From an uncultured Verrucomicrobiota bacterium (GTDB lineage: Bacteria > Verrucomicrobiota > Verrucomicrobiia > Palsa-1439), in assembly GCA_903825435.1 (NCBI GenBank), contig CAIKAP010000165.1, positions 1-42,279 on the forward strand: a DNA stretch of 42,279 bases, given 5' to 3'. How positions within the stretch are numbered: the stretch's first letter is position 1; each line of letters opens with the position of its first letter. The translations under genes were made by a program, and so were the position numbers. Positions 1 to 10,167 of the stretch are shown here, one piece after another. The notes beneath the pieces are model-generated. The model had not been told where the DNA came from and made no database searches. It saw only the letters and a list, made by a program, of their open reading frames with translations.

Positions 1-86
1 CCGTCGTATCGTTCGACACACTTGGCGAACTCGTACTTCGGAACAAAATCCATCAACTGGGCAAATACCGACCGGCCTTCCTGCAT
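1..86 (-). CDS. IS4-family transposase, N-terminal fragment cut by window edge
   Basis: Reading leftwards from an ATG at 84-86, the frame stays open to the window edge. It gives a start of the type MQEGRSVFAQLMDFVP followed by KYEFAKCVERYDG. The same block, with SVFAQLMDF and a KC..RYHG/RYDG-like continuation, opens the complete IS4-family transposase at 40880-42046 (KTVFSQLMDFAP, then RRCVARYHG), so this is a related but clearly diverged element. A ribosome-binding sequence (GGGAG) lies about 8 bases before the ATG. Only 28 codons are visible, so completeness and terminal repeats cannot be judged. Confidence 0.75.
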   Translation of the reverse strand, partial: MQEGRSVFAQLMDFVPKYEFAKCVERYD

Positions 87-101
87 GCTTTATCTCCCTT
101 C

Positions 102-154
102 GGGTATAAACAGGGAGAACCGTGCAAGATTGCTTCGGCAACCCTGTATACCCC
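102..154. other. long hairpin with UUCG tetraloop between transposase and trpS
   Basis: Positions 102-108 (GGGTATA) pair with 147-153 (TATACCC), and 111-115 (CAGGG) pairs with 142-146 (CCCTG), leaving a 2-base bulge at 109-110. Inside, 130-133 (TTGC) pairs with 138-141 (GCAA) around the tetraloop TTCG, a classical stable cUUCGg loop when read on the + strand. It lies 21 bases past the trpS stop and upstream of the transposase start. It could stop trpS transcripts, although there is no T-run, or block read-through translation of the transposase. Confidence 0.5.
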
Positions 155-173
155 TTAGAACTTCTATCGACTC

Positions 174-1136
174 TTATCGCAAACCGACGGCTTTGCGCAC
201 TTTCTCCATCATCACATTGGCGACTGCGTTCGCGCGAACGGCACCGTCGCGGAGGACTTGTTCGACGTAATCCATATTCTTGACCAGCTCGGCGCGTTTT
301 TGGCGCATCGGGGCGAAGTAATCCATCAACGTCGCCAACAGCATCTTCTTCAACTCGCCATAACCGTAACCGCCCACCGCGAGCTTCGCTTCTTGTTCGC
401 TGGCTTTGTCGGGCGCGATTGCCCGCAGCAGTTGAAGGGCGATGTTCTTATCGAGATCTGTCTTTGGCGCTTCCATCGGTTGGCAATCGGTAACGATGCC
501 CATGACCTTTTTCTTGGCCACCTTCTCGTCGCCGAAAATCTCGACAGTGTTGCCGTAGCTCTTCGACATCTTCCGCCCGTCGGTGCCGGGCATCACGGCG
601 ACGGCTTCGCGGATGCTGGACTCGGGAATGGTGAACACTTCGCCGAACTCGCGGTTGAACGCGCTGGCGATGTCGCGCGTGACTTCGATGTGCTGTTTCT
701 GGTCTTTGCCGACGGGAACGACGTTGGACTGGACGATAAGGATGTCTGCCGCTTGTAACACCGGATACGTGAACAGCCCGGCGTTCGGCGTCAGGCCCTG
801 CGCGATCTTGTCCTTGTAGCTGACGCAATTCTCCAGCATCGGCAACGGCGTCAGGCACGACAAAATCCACGACAGCTCCGTGACCTGCGGCACGTCGCTT
901 TGCCGGTAAAAAACCGTCTTGGTCGGATCGAGGCCGCAGGCGAGAAAATCCAGCGCCACGTCGAGCACGTTCTGGCGAAGCTCGACGGCATCGCGCACGC
1001 TGGTCAGCGCGTGGTAGTCGGCGATAAAATAAAACGCCTCGCCCTTCTGCGCCAATTCGAACGCGGGGCGCATCATCCCGAAATAATTGCCGATGTGCAG
1101 TTTTCCGCTGGGTTGTATGCCGGATAGGATTCGCAT
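174..1136 (-). CDS. trpS: Tryptophanyl-tRNA synthetase
   Basis: Class I aminoacyl-tRNA synthetase that charges tRNA-Trp with tryptophan in the cytoplasm. At 320 residues it is normal for bacterial TrpS. The ATP-binding HIGH-type motif is HIGN at residues 14-17, after the typical start MRILSGIQPSG, and the KMSKS loop is present intact at residues 189-193 (GRKMSKSYGN). The open frame extends 14 codons further upstream, but MRIL at 1134-1136 matches the family start, so that ATG is chosen. No clear ribosome-binding site is visible. The kinase-MurQ gene ends 46 bases upstream on the same strand, so the two may be co-transcribed. Identification is secure. Confidence 0.95.
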   Translation of the reverse strand: MRILSGIQPSGKLHIGNYFGMMRPAFELAQKGEAFYFIADYHALTSVRDAVELRQNVLDVALDFLACGLDPTKTVFYRQSDVPQVTELSWILSCLTPLPMLENCVSYKDKIAQGLTPNAGLFTYPVLQAADILIVQSNVVPVGKDQKQHIEVTRDIASAFNREFGEVFTIPESSIREAVAVMPGTDGRKMSKSYGNTVEIFGDEKVAKKKVMGIVTDCQPMEAPKTDLDKNIALQLLRAIAPDKASEQEAKLAVGGYGYGELKKMLLATLMDYFAPMRQKRAELVKNMDYVEQVLRDGAVRANAVANVMMEKVRKAVGLR

Positions 1137-1182
1137 GGCGGGCGCAAAATAAGGATTTCCGCACGCGCAGGCGAGCAAAAAA

Positions 1183-2811
1183 TCAGCGCGCCATATTCCA
1201 GTTTTGTTCCGGCTGCGCCAGCGCTGCCTTGATTCGCTCGGCGCGGGCTCGGAGTTTGGCGTTTGTCGGCTTCATCGCCACCATCAAATTACTTTTCACC
1301 TTGCCGAGCCGGATCATCGAGATCGTCGTCAGCATGTTAAGGACGAGTTTGGTGGCGGTGCCGGCTTTGAGGCGCGTCGAGCCGGTGAGAGCTTCGGGGC
1401 CAGTGAGGATGGTGATCGGTGAATGGCGAGTGGTAGCCGGGGAGCAACAAAGAAGAAACGTTTTCGCGCCGCGGTGTTTGGCTTCGTCGAGCGCGCCGTG
1501 GACGAACGGGGTGCGTCCGCTGGCGGCGATGCCGACGACGACATCGCGTTTACCGACGCCGCGATTGCGAATGGCGTCGGCACCGGCGCGCGGGTCGTCT
1601 TCGGCGGCTTCGACGGAGGAGTGCAAGGCGTTGACGCCGCCGGCGATGATGCCTTGGACCATTTCCGGAGCGGTGGAAAATGTCGGCGGACATTCGCTGG
1701 CGTCGAGGACGCCGAGGCGTCCGCTGGTGCCGGCGCCGATGTAGAAAAGACGGCCGCCGCGTCGGAACGCGGTGACGATGGTGCGGATGCAACGCGCGAT
1801 GCCGGGCGCGGCGTTGCGGATGGCGGGGATGACGCGTGATTCTTCGTCGAGCATCGTGGCGATGAGTTGCGGGATGTCGCGTTTGTCGAGGTCCATCGTA
1901 CGCGGGTTGCGCTGCTCGGTGAGGGGAAGAGGAAGGATTTGAGATTTGAGATTGGAAATTGGAGATGGCGGAAGGGACAGCGCGCCGAGGGCGGTGTCGG
2001 TTTTCAAAATGCGAACACGATAACCGGGAAGCGCGGCGCGGAGGGCGCGGCAAAATGGCGGTCGGTTCCGAAAGACGCCGCCGGCAAGGACGATGTCGGG
2101 GTTGCGGAGTCGGAGTTTGCGAGCGACGGCATGGACATCGGCGGCGAGGAGCGCGGCTTGTTCGTCGAGATGGCGGCGGTCGGAGGTGATGAGGTCGGGC
2201 AGGAGCGCTGCGATGTCAGTTTTGGTGGCGTTGTGAATCCAGTCGAGGAGTTGTTCCGGCGAGTTGAGGCAGAGGCGGCGAAGGACCGCGCGAAGGTGAA
2301 CACTGACTTGGCCGGTGTGATCGTAGTTTGAGATTTGAGATTTGAGATTCGAAAGGGCGAGGGCGTAACCGCTGCCGTGATCGCCGAGGAGGTGTCCCCA
2401 GCCGCCGGAGCGAGCGGTTTGGGCGCGGGCGTTGCGTCCGACGACAACGGAGCCGGTACCGCTGAGGATGAGGATACCGGGATCGGTGGGACCGAAGGCG
2501 GCAGCGAGGCCGGAGTCGAGGTCTTTTCCGACAAAAATCTTTGCGTGCGGCCAGAGGCGGAAGGCAAGGCGACGAAGGCGTTGACGATCAGTTTCGGTCC
2601 GGCAGCCGGCAAGACAGAGCGCCACGGAAGCGGGAAATGGAAAGTGAAGTTGGCGGAAAGCGGCAAGGAGTTGGAGGTCGGTGGAGAGTTTGAGGTTCAA
2701 AGGACCAAGGGTGATGCGGCGGAGGATGTTGCCGGTCAGGTCAGTGAGGAGCGCGGTGGTTTTGGTGCCGCCGCCTTCGATGCCGAGGTGGAGCGCGGAT
2801 GTTCGTCGCAT
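1183..2811 (-). CDS. murQ: Amino-sugar kinase fused to MurNAc-6-phosphate etherase (MurQ)
   Basis: Fusion of about 542 residues. Residues 1-290 are a BadF/BadG-type (N-acetylglucosamine kinase-like) ATPase with phosphate loops GIEGGGTKT and LSGTGSVVVG and the GGWGHLLGDHGSGYA segment. From about residue 305 comes a MurQ SIS domain with GAGTSGRLGVLDASECPP, AAEDDPRAG, ASGRTPF and KAGTATKLVLNML. The etherase removes lactate from MurNAc-6-P in peptidoglycan recycling, so a fused kinase could make its phosphorylated substrate. The MurQ part ends soon after TNAKLRARAERI, lacking the roughly 50-residue helical tail of E. coli MurQ. Two in-frame heptamer repeats (GAGATTT units at 1935-1965 and 2323-2354) encode SNLKSQIS-like inserts within and after the kinase domain. 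The ATG at 2809-2811 is preferred over one 12 codons upstream. Confidence 0.88.
   Translation of the reverse strand: MRRTSALHLGIEGGGTKTTALLTDLTGNILRRITLGPLNLKLSTDLQLLAAFRQLHFPFPASVALCLAGCRTETDRQRLRRLAFRLWPHAKIFVGKDLDSGLAAAFGPTDPGILILSGTGSVVVGRNARAQTARSGGWGHLLGDHGSGYALALSNLKSQISNYDHTGQVSVHLRAVLRRLCLNSPEQLLDWIHNATKTDIAALLPDLITSDRRHLDEQAALLAADVHAVARKLRLRNPDIVLAGGVFRNRPPFCRALRAALPGYRVRILKTDTALGALSLPPSPISNLKSQILPLPLTEQRNPRTMDLDKRDIPQLIATMLDEESRVIPAIRNAAPGIARCIRTIVTAFRRGGRLFYIGAGTSGRLGVLDASECPPTFSTAPEMVQGIIAGGVNALHSSVEAAEDDPRAGADAIRNRGVGKRDVVVGIAASGRTPFVHGALDEAKHRGAKTFLLCCSPATTRHSPITILTGPEALTGSTRLKAGTATKLVLNMLTTISMIRLGKVKSNLMVAMKPTNAKLRARAERIKAALAQPEQNWNMAR
1935..1965. repeat. GAGATTT heptamer tandem repeat inside kinase-MurQ gene (copy 2 of 2)
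   Basis: Two to three units of GAGATTT, the last degenerate, lie in the linker between the kinase and MurQ domains and encode ISNLKSQI. It matches the array at 2323-2354. The position in a linker suggests it is tolerated because no folded core is disturbed. Confidence 0.65.
2323..2354. repeat. GAGATTT heptamer tandem repeat inside kinase-MurQ gene (copy 1 of 2)
   Basis: Three consecutive copies of the 7-base unit TTTGAGA are followed by a partial copy, all within the kinase domain coding sequence. A second, shorter array of the same unit is at 1935-1965. On the coding strand both arrays translate to SNLKSQIS. Because 7 is not a multiple of 3, gain or loss of one unit would shift the frame. 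Confidence 0.7.
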
Positions 2812-2935
2812 GGGGTGACTATAGCAGGCCAAGGCGACCAGCGGCAAGCAGACGTTGATGGTGGTACGTCTTACTTAGTAACCGCAGATTGCATTTCACG
2901 ACGATGTTGGGCAAACTACGCTTTGTTTAAATACC

Positions 2936-5591
<2,656 letters not shown>

Positions 5592-5600
5592 ACAGTCCAG

Positions 5601-6566
5601 CTAGAGCAGTCGCAAGAAATCTTCTTCACCGATGATTTCAATCGGCTGACCCGCTGTGGCAAGTTGTTCTGCCTTCTTTAGCTTGGCTGATTTTCCGCCA
5701 CTCCGCATAGTGGCGAAATTGAAGCTTCCCACAACCAGATAGTCGGTATCTGCGTTGATGCTATCGCTCGCAAATCCACCGCAATTCACAACTTCTTGTG
5801 CGGCTGCCGCTCGCTCCATTGTCTCCAGTTTACCAGTGAATACAACTTGTTTGCCGTACAGTGGACTCTCACCAACGACCACATCCACCGTCGGAGTTAT
5901 GCGAGACAAAACAACTTTCTCCTGTTTAGAGCGGCTGCGACGACTGTAGCGACAATCTTCCGGCAAACGGCAGGGGCTATATGATCCACTAAAAATGTTT
6001 CCGGCCTCGATTCGTGTTTTGCTTATGAGGTTGGGAAACGAAACCGCAGCATGCACCGAGGCGGAAGCCATGACAATAGCCGCAGCACCGTTAGCATCCG
6101 ATTCGGCGTTGTGATGTTTAAGGTCGAAACCCAAATGATCGGCCAGATAATCCAGCCGATACGAGACCAAGCCGGGCCAAGTCACCTTAGCCAAGAGGAC
6201 GGAACAGAGGTACGAAGTACTCGGATACTTAAGCCTGTACAAATCCAGCGTCTTCCGTAGAACGCTCATATCAAAAGACGCATTATGAGCGACGATTGGA
6301 TACTGCGTCAGGTAGGATTTGAGTTCCGGCCACAGCTTATTGAACTCTGGCTCACCGCGCATCATCTCCGGCGTGATGCCGTGAATGGCAATATTAAACG
6401 GGTCAAACTGCATGTCACGGGGGCGAATAAGCCATTGTCGCGAAGTGGAGATCACCCCCTTCTCAACTACGGTCATCCCGATGGCACATGGGCTGGAACG
6501 CGACGCATTGGCAGTTTCAAAGTCAATCGCCACAAAATTCATCGCTTCTAGCATCGATGGATCCAT
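5601..6566 (-). CDS. DEDDh 3'-5' exonuclease with C-terminal BRCT domain
   Basis: Protein of 321 residues. The N-terminal DnaQ-like nuclease has motif I AIDFETAN (Asp15, Glu17), motif II VAHNASFDMSVLR (Asp99) and motif III HNAESD (His152, Asp157), so all DEDDh residues are present. From about residue 235 a BRCT domain follows (LYGKQVVFTGKLE, then TDYLVVG). Exonucleases of this layout are DNA polymerase III epsilon-like proteins used in repair. ATGs exist at residues 1 and 9, and MNFVAIDFE may be the true start. The gene is AT-richer than its surroundings and lies tail to tail with ligA, 9 bases apart, so two BRCT-coding ends face each other. Confidence 0.88.
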   Translation of the reverse strand: MDPSMLEAMNFVAIDFETANASRSSPCAIGMTVVEKGVISTSRQWLIRPRDMQFDPFNIAIHGITPEMMRGEPEFNKLWPELKSYLTQYPIVAHNASFDMSVLRKTLDLYRLKYPSTSYLCSVLLAKVTWPGLVSYRLDYLADHLGFDLKHHNAESDANGAAAIVMASASVHAAVSFPNLISKTRIEAGNIFSGSYSPCRLPEDCRYSRRSRSKQEKVVLSRITPTVDVVVGESPLYGKQVVFTGKLETMERAAAAQEVVNCGGFASDSINADTDYLVVGSFNFATMRSGGKSAKLKKAEQLATAGQPIEIIGEEDFLRLL

Positions 6567-6687
6567 AGGAATCTCCTAGTGAGACATCCTATCGACTCAA
6601 ACCGGCAATCGTCAACTACCAGACCAATTGAGGTTGACTGAAAGAGGCATTGCAACACAACGGCACCTATGCCTAAATGTGTTCACT

Positions 6688-7239
6688 ATGTCTGATTGGA
6701 GGTTGACCCCGCAGAATGCCGTCCTCGTCATCGTGGACGTGCAGGAGAGGTTGATGGCCTTGATGCAACGGCGCGACGAAGTTGTCGGCAACATCAAGAA
6801 GCTCGCGGCTGCCGCGAAGATTCTTGGCGTGCCGACGTTGGTGACGACGCAATACACGCGCGCCATCGGCCCGACGCTCGCCGAGGTGGCCGAGGCGGCG
6901 GGTAATCCGCCGGCGATGGACAAGATGACGTTCTCTTGTTGCGGCCACGAGGAGTTCGCGAAGACGGTCAAGGAATTGCGCCGTCCGCGCGTGTTGCTCT
7001 GCGGTGTCGAGACGCACGTCTGCGTGCAGCAGACGGCGATTGACTTGATGGCGGACGGGCGCTCGGTGTACGTGTGCGCCGATGCGGTTTGTTCGCGGCG
7101 CGATTCGGACCGCGACGCGGCGATCGCGCGGATGCGGGATTGCGGCGCGGTGATCACGACGGTCGAGAGCGCCGTGTTCGAGTTGCTCCGCCAAGCCGGC
7201 ACACAGGAGTTCAAAGCGTGTCTTCCACTGTTCAAGTGA
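6688..7239 (+). CDS. Isochorismatase-like cysteine hydrolase
   Basis: Cytoplasmic hydrolase of 183 residues. The family triad is visible: Asp17 in VIVDVQE, Lys79 in DKMTFSC, and the nucleophile Cys112 in CGVETHVCVQQT. Family members include nicotinamidases, YcaC-like and ISOC1 proteins; the exact substrate cannot be read here. The ATG at 6688 is chosen because MSDWRLTPQNAVLVIVD fits the usual N-terminus, while the open frame 20 codons further up has no family match. Its 3' end overlaps the next gene, and the two appear translationally coupled. Confidence 0.88.
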   Translation: MSDWRLTPQNAVLVIVDVQERLMALMQRRDEVVGNIKKLAAAAKILGVPTLVTTQYTRAIGPTLAEVAEAAGNPPAMDKMTFSCCGHEEFAKTVKELRRPRVLLCGVETHVCVQQTAIDLMADGRSVYVCADAVCSRRDSDRDAAIARMRDCGAVITTVESAVFELLRQAGTQEFKACLPLFK

Positions 7240-7832
7240 ACCCGCAAACGATCAACCGCGAGGAACTGGCGCTGTTGCCCGTGCAACGCTACGAGGGTCC
7301 CATCGTGCTCGTCGCCGGCGCGCACGACCTAGAGCGGGCGATGCGCGATATCCGTCGCGAACACGTCGTCGGGTTCGACACGGAAACACCGCCGACCTTT
7401 CGCAAAGGGCAATCGCACAAGCCCACGCTGGTACAGGTGGGGACTGGTCATGCGGTGTACCTGTTTCAGTTGCAGCGAATGGACTTCTCTCTCGCGCTCA
7501 CGGAGCTGCTTGAGAACCCTGGCATCGTGAAAACGGGCGTGGCGCTCGCCGATGACCTGAAGAAGCTGAACGCGGTCTTTCCGTTCGAGTCGCGCAACGT
7601 CCTCGACCTTGGCAAGGTGGCCCAGCACCACGGCCTGAAACAGTCCGGCGTCCGCAACCTGGCGGGGATGTTCCTCGGGTTCCGGATCACCAAAGGCCCG
7701 CGCACGTCGAATTGGCGCCGACCGGATCTCTCTCTTAGTCAGATCAACTACGCCGCCACGGACGCCTGGGTGTGCCGGGAATTGTACCTGCGGTTCCAGC
7801 AGCTTGGTCTTCTGGGGAAAAATGTACTTTGA
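7218..7832 (+). CDS. RNase D-like 3'-5' exonuclease domain protein
   Basis: Single-domain DEDDy exonuclease of about 204 residues. Motif I is VGFDTETPPTF, motif II GVALADDLKKL, and motif III YAATDAWVCRELY (YxxxD). It has no HRDC domain, unlike full RNase D, and resembles the stand-alone exonucleases of the WRN-exo/RNase D group. The start is taken as GTG at 7218 because AGGAG at 7205-7209 sits 8 bases upstream; a second GTG at 7236 overlaps the stop of the preceding gene (GTGA). Substrate, DNA or RNA, is not decidable from sequence. Confidence 0.85.
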   Translation: MSSTVQVNPQTINREELALLPVQRYEGPIVLVAGAHDLERAMRDIRREHVVGFDTETPPTFRKGQSHKPTLVQVGTGHAVYLFQLQRMDFSLALTELLENPGIVKTGVALADDLKKLNAVFPFESRNVLDLGKVAQHHGLKQSGVRNLAGMFLGFRITKGPRTSNWRRPDLSLSQINYAATDAWVCRELYLRFQQLGLLGKNVL

Positions 7833-7893
7833 CTTTGCTGGGTTTCCGGGGTTTAGTAATGTTGTTAGGTGGCCCGACTCTCCGATAGCAGCG

Positions 7894-7934
7894 GGGGCTT
7901 GTTCACCTTGAGAACTGAACAAAGGTACAGCCCC
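7894..7934 (+). promoter_or_regulatory. leader hairpin sequestering the ribosome-binding site of the radical SAM gene
   Basis: Inner stem 899-905 (TTGTTCA) pairs with 916-922 (TGAACAA), and outer stem 894-898 (GGGGC) pairs with 930-934 (GCCCC); all positions are in the 7.8-7.9 kb range. The only candidate ribosome-binding sequence, AAAGG at 7921-7925, lies partly in the inner stem and partly in the bulge, 13 bases before the ATG at 7939. This arrangement could restrict translation until the stem opens. It matches no riboswitch class I recognise. Confidence 0.45.
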
Positions 7935-7938
7935 AATC

Positions 7939-9891
7939 ATGAGTAAGAAGATTCTATTAACCAGTGTGTGTCGCCCCTTGGGTCCCAAATACGGGGACGC
8001 CCCATCGGTCGGCTATGAGTTGTTGTATTGTCAGGTGACCCGCGCGCAGGGCATCTTCAGCCCGCGCACTATCAATTCCAATTTCGCCCTCGAGTACATT
8101 GCCGAGAACCTCGACGCGCCGACAGTGGTGTTGCAGTACCCATCAAAGAAGGAGTTTATCCGCGAGTTGAAGAAGAGCTACGACTACATCGGTATTTCCT
8201 TCATCATGGCAGTCTTTCACAAGATGAAGGAGATGGTCGCGCTCGTGCGCCAATACGCGCCACAGACTAAGATCGTACTCGGCGGCTATGGCACAATTCT
8301 CACCGACGAGGAACTCACACCGTACAGCGACTACATCTGCCGCGAGGAAGGTGTCGGATTCTTCCGCCGGTTGCTCGAGGCGCCGGCCATCCCGATGCCG
8401 TACAAACATCCGTTGCTGGTCAGTGGGCTGAAGGTGTTCTCGATACCGACATCGCGCACGGGCAAAATCTTCGCCGGGCTGGGCTGCCCCAACGGCTGCG
8501 ATTTCTGCTGCACCTCGCATTTCTACAAACGCCGCCACATCCGTCTGCTGCCGGAGGGCAAGGACATCTACGACGTGCTGGAGCGCTACCGGGCGATGAA
8601 CCCGGAACTTGTTTTCCTAATCATTGACGAGGATTTCCTGCTCAACAAAAAACGGGCGATGGAGTTCCGCGATTGCGTGAAACAGGGCGGCAAGATCCCG
8701 TCCATCTTCGTCTTTTCCAGCATCAAGGCGATCAGCCAGTACACCGTCGAGGAAATCCTCGAAATGGGCATTGACGGGTTCTGGATCGGCTACGAAGGCA
8801 CCCGCTCCGGCTACGCCAAACAACAAGGTCGGCCTGTTGGGGACATCCTCACCGAGTTTCGCGAGCACGGCATCTCCGTGCTGGCCTCGATGATTCTCGG
8901 GTTCGATTATCAGACACCGGAGGTGATCGCGCAGGAGTTGGACGGGTTGATGAAGCTGAAGCCGTCGCTCAGCCAGTTCCTAATTTACGGACCCGTACCC
9001 GGCACGCCGTTCGGAGACCGCGTCCGCAAGGAAAACCTGCTGCACGAAGTGTACGTCAAGGAACCCGAAACCCTCTACCGCCGTGCCGACGGGTTCACCA
9101 CCACGATGAAACACCCGACGCTGTCTGCCAAGCAGATCGAAGACTTGCAGCGCTGGTGTTTCGACGAAGATTTCCAGCGGCTTGGCCCAAGCATCATCCG
9201 TTTCCTCGAAACGCGCCTGCTCGGCTACGAGAAACTCAAGGACTCACCAAATCCAGCGTTGCGCGACAAAGCCCGCCATTACGCCAACGAACTACGCAAT
9301 GCCTATCCCGTGTTCTTCGCCGCCAGCCTGTTCGGGCCGAATCGAGAAGTCCGCCACTGGATTCGCGACCTTCAGCAAAGGGTGCACACCGTCCTCGGCC
9401 AGCCAACATTTGCCGAGCGATTGAAATCAGTGGCCGCCATCGGTGCCGCAGCGTGGACCGCGTTCACGTTAAAGTTCGACCTGTTTCAGCACCCGAGCTT
9501 GGAGCGCATCGAATATCGCCTGCCCTCGCGCCAATGGAGCGCGGCGCAACTGTGGGAGAAGATCCCCCACGAAATCTCGGCCCCCGGCCTCTCGATTCAA
9601 GTCGAGTTGCAACACGCCAGCAAACAAGTCTGGATGCGTCTCGAAGGCGCACTCTCCACCGACAATGCCGCCGGACTTGCCCAGCGCATCCAACATTCCC
9701 TTGCGAATACCAAGAACCGGCTCGTACTCGATTTGAACCGGTTGCACTGGGACAAAGTGGAAGACCTCGCTCCGTTGCGCGAGAAACTCATCGCCTACCG
9801 TTCGCGGATTCAACTGGTGCTGCCCAAGCTCTCCGCCGCCCATCCCGAACTGCTGTTGCTGACGGCGATGTTCCAGCACTACAAGGGCTGA
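7939..9891 (+). CDS. B12-binding/radical SAM protein with C-terminal STAS-like domain
   Basis: Protein of 650 residues. Residues 1-140 resemble a cobalamin-binding Rossmann domain (DYIGISFIM, KIVLGGYGT). The radical SAM cluster motif is Cys183, Cys187, Cys190 in GLGCPNGCDFCCTS, and the barrel continues with LIIDEDFLLN and GIDGFWIGYEGTRSGY. From about residue 550 a region with the pattern of a STAS domain follows (VWMRLEGALSTDNAAGL, then RLVLDLNRLHWDKVEDL). Radical SAM enzymes with B12 domains often methylate unreactive carbons, but the substrate here is unknown. It is probably transcribed with the two upstream genes or from its own promoter, behind the hairpin leader. Confidence 0.85.
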   Translation: MSKKILLTSVCRPLGPKYGDAPSVGYELLYCQVTRAQGIFSPRTINSNFALEYIAENLDAPTVVLQYPSKKEFIRELKKSYDYIGISFIMAVFHKMKEMVALVRQYAPQTKIVLGGYGTILTDEELTPYSDYICREEGVGFFRRLLEAPAIPMPYKHPLLVSGLKVFSIPTSRTGKIFAGLGCPNGCDFCCTSHFYKRRHIRLLPEGKDIYDVLERYRAMNPELVFLIIDEDFLLNKKRAMEFRDCVKQGGKIPSIFVFSSIKAISQYTVEEILEMGIDGFWIGYEGTRSGYAKQQGRPVGDILTEFREHGISVLASMILGFDYQTPEVIAQELDGLMKLKPSLSQFLIYGPVPGTPFGDRVRKENLLHEVYVKEPETLYRRADGFTTTMKHPTLSAKQIEDLQRWCFDEDFQRLGPSIIRFLETRLLGYEKLKDSPNPALRDKARHYANELRNAYPVFFAASLFGPNREVRHWIRDLQQRVHTVLGQPTFAERLKSVAAIGAAAWTAFTLKFDLFQHPSLERIEYRLPSRQWSAAQLWEKIPHEISAPGLSIQVELQHASKQVWMRLEGALSTDNAAGLAQRIQHSLANTKNRLVLDLNRLHWDKVEDLAPLREKLIAYRSRIQLVLPKLSAAHPELLLLTAMFQHYKG

Positions 9892-9901
9892 TCGCGCCGG
9901 T

Positions 9902-10150
9902 TCAGTGACGATGCGAGCCGCCGCCGCAACAGCCACAGCCGGACCGTTTCTGCTGCGGCGACGGACACGCCCCCATGTCGCACGGCATCAGGACGGATGA
10001 CGACGGAGCGGCGGGAGCAAATACCGAAAGCTGTTTTGTCAATTTCTTCGAGCCGCAATGCGGGCACGGTGTGCCTTCCCATTGGCTGGACGACACCAGC
10101 AGCTCAAAATCCTTTTCGCACTTGCTGCAATGAAATTCGTAGAGTGGCAT
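9902..10150 (-). CDS. FmdB-family zinc ribbon protein
   Basis: 82-residue protein with the family opening MPLYEFHCSKCEKDFE and two CxxC knuckles, CSKC and CPHC, that would bind one zinc. The C-terminus is a low-complexity tail rich in Cys, Gly and His (GCGCCGGG). FmdB-type proteins are putative regulators without a proven function in most bacteria. It ends 10 bases from the convergent radical SAM gene, and it starts 17 bases after the rnhC stop on the same strand, so it probably follows rnhC in an operon. Confidence 0.85.
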   Translation of the reverse strand: MPLYEFHCSKCEKDFELLVSSSQWEGTPCPHCGSKKLTKQLSVFAPAAPSSSVLMPCDMGACPSPQQKRSGCGCCGGGSHRH

Positions 10151-10167
10151 AATGTTATCTTATCCAG

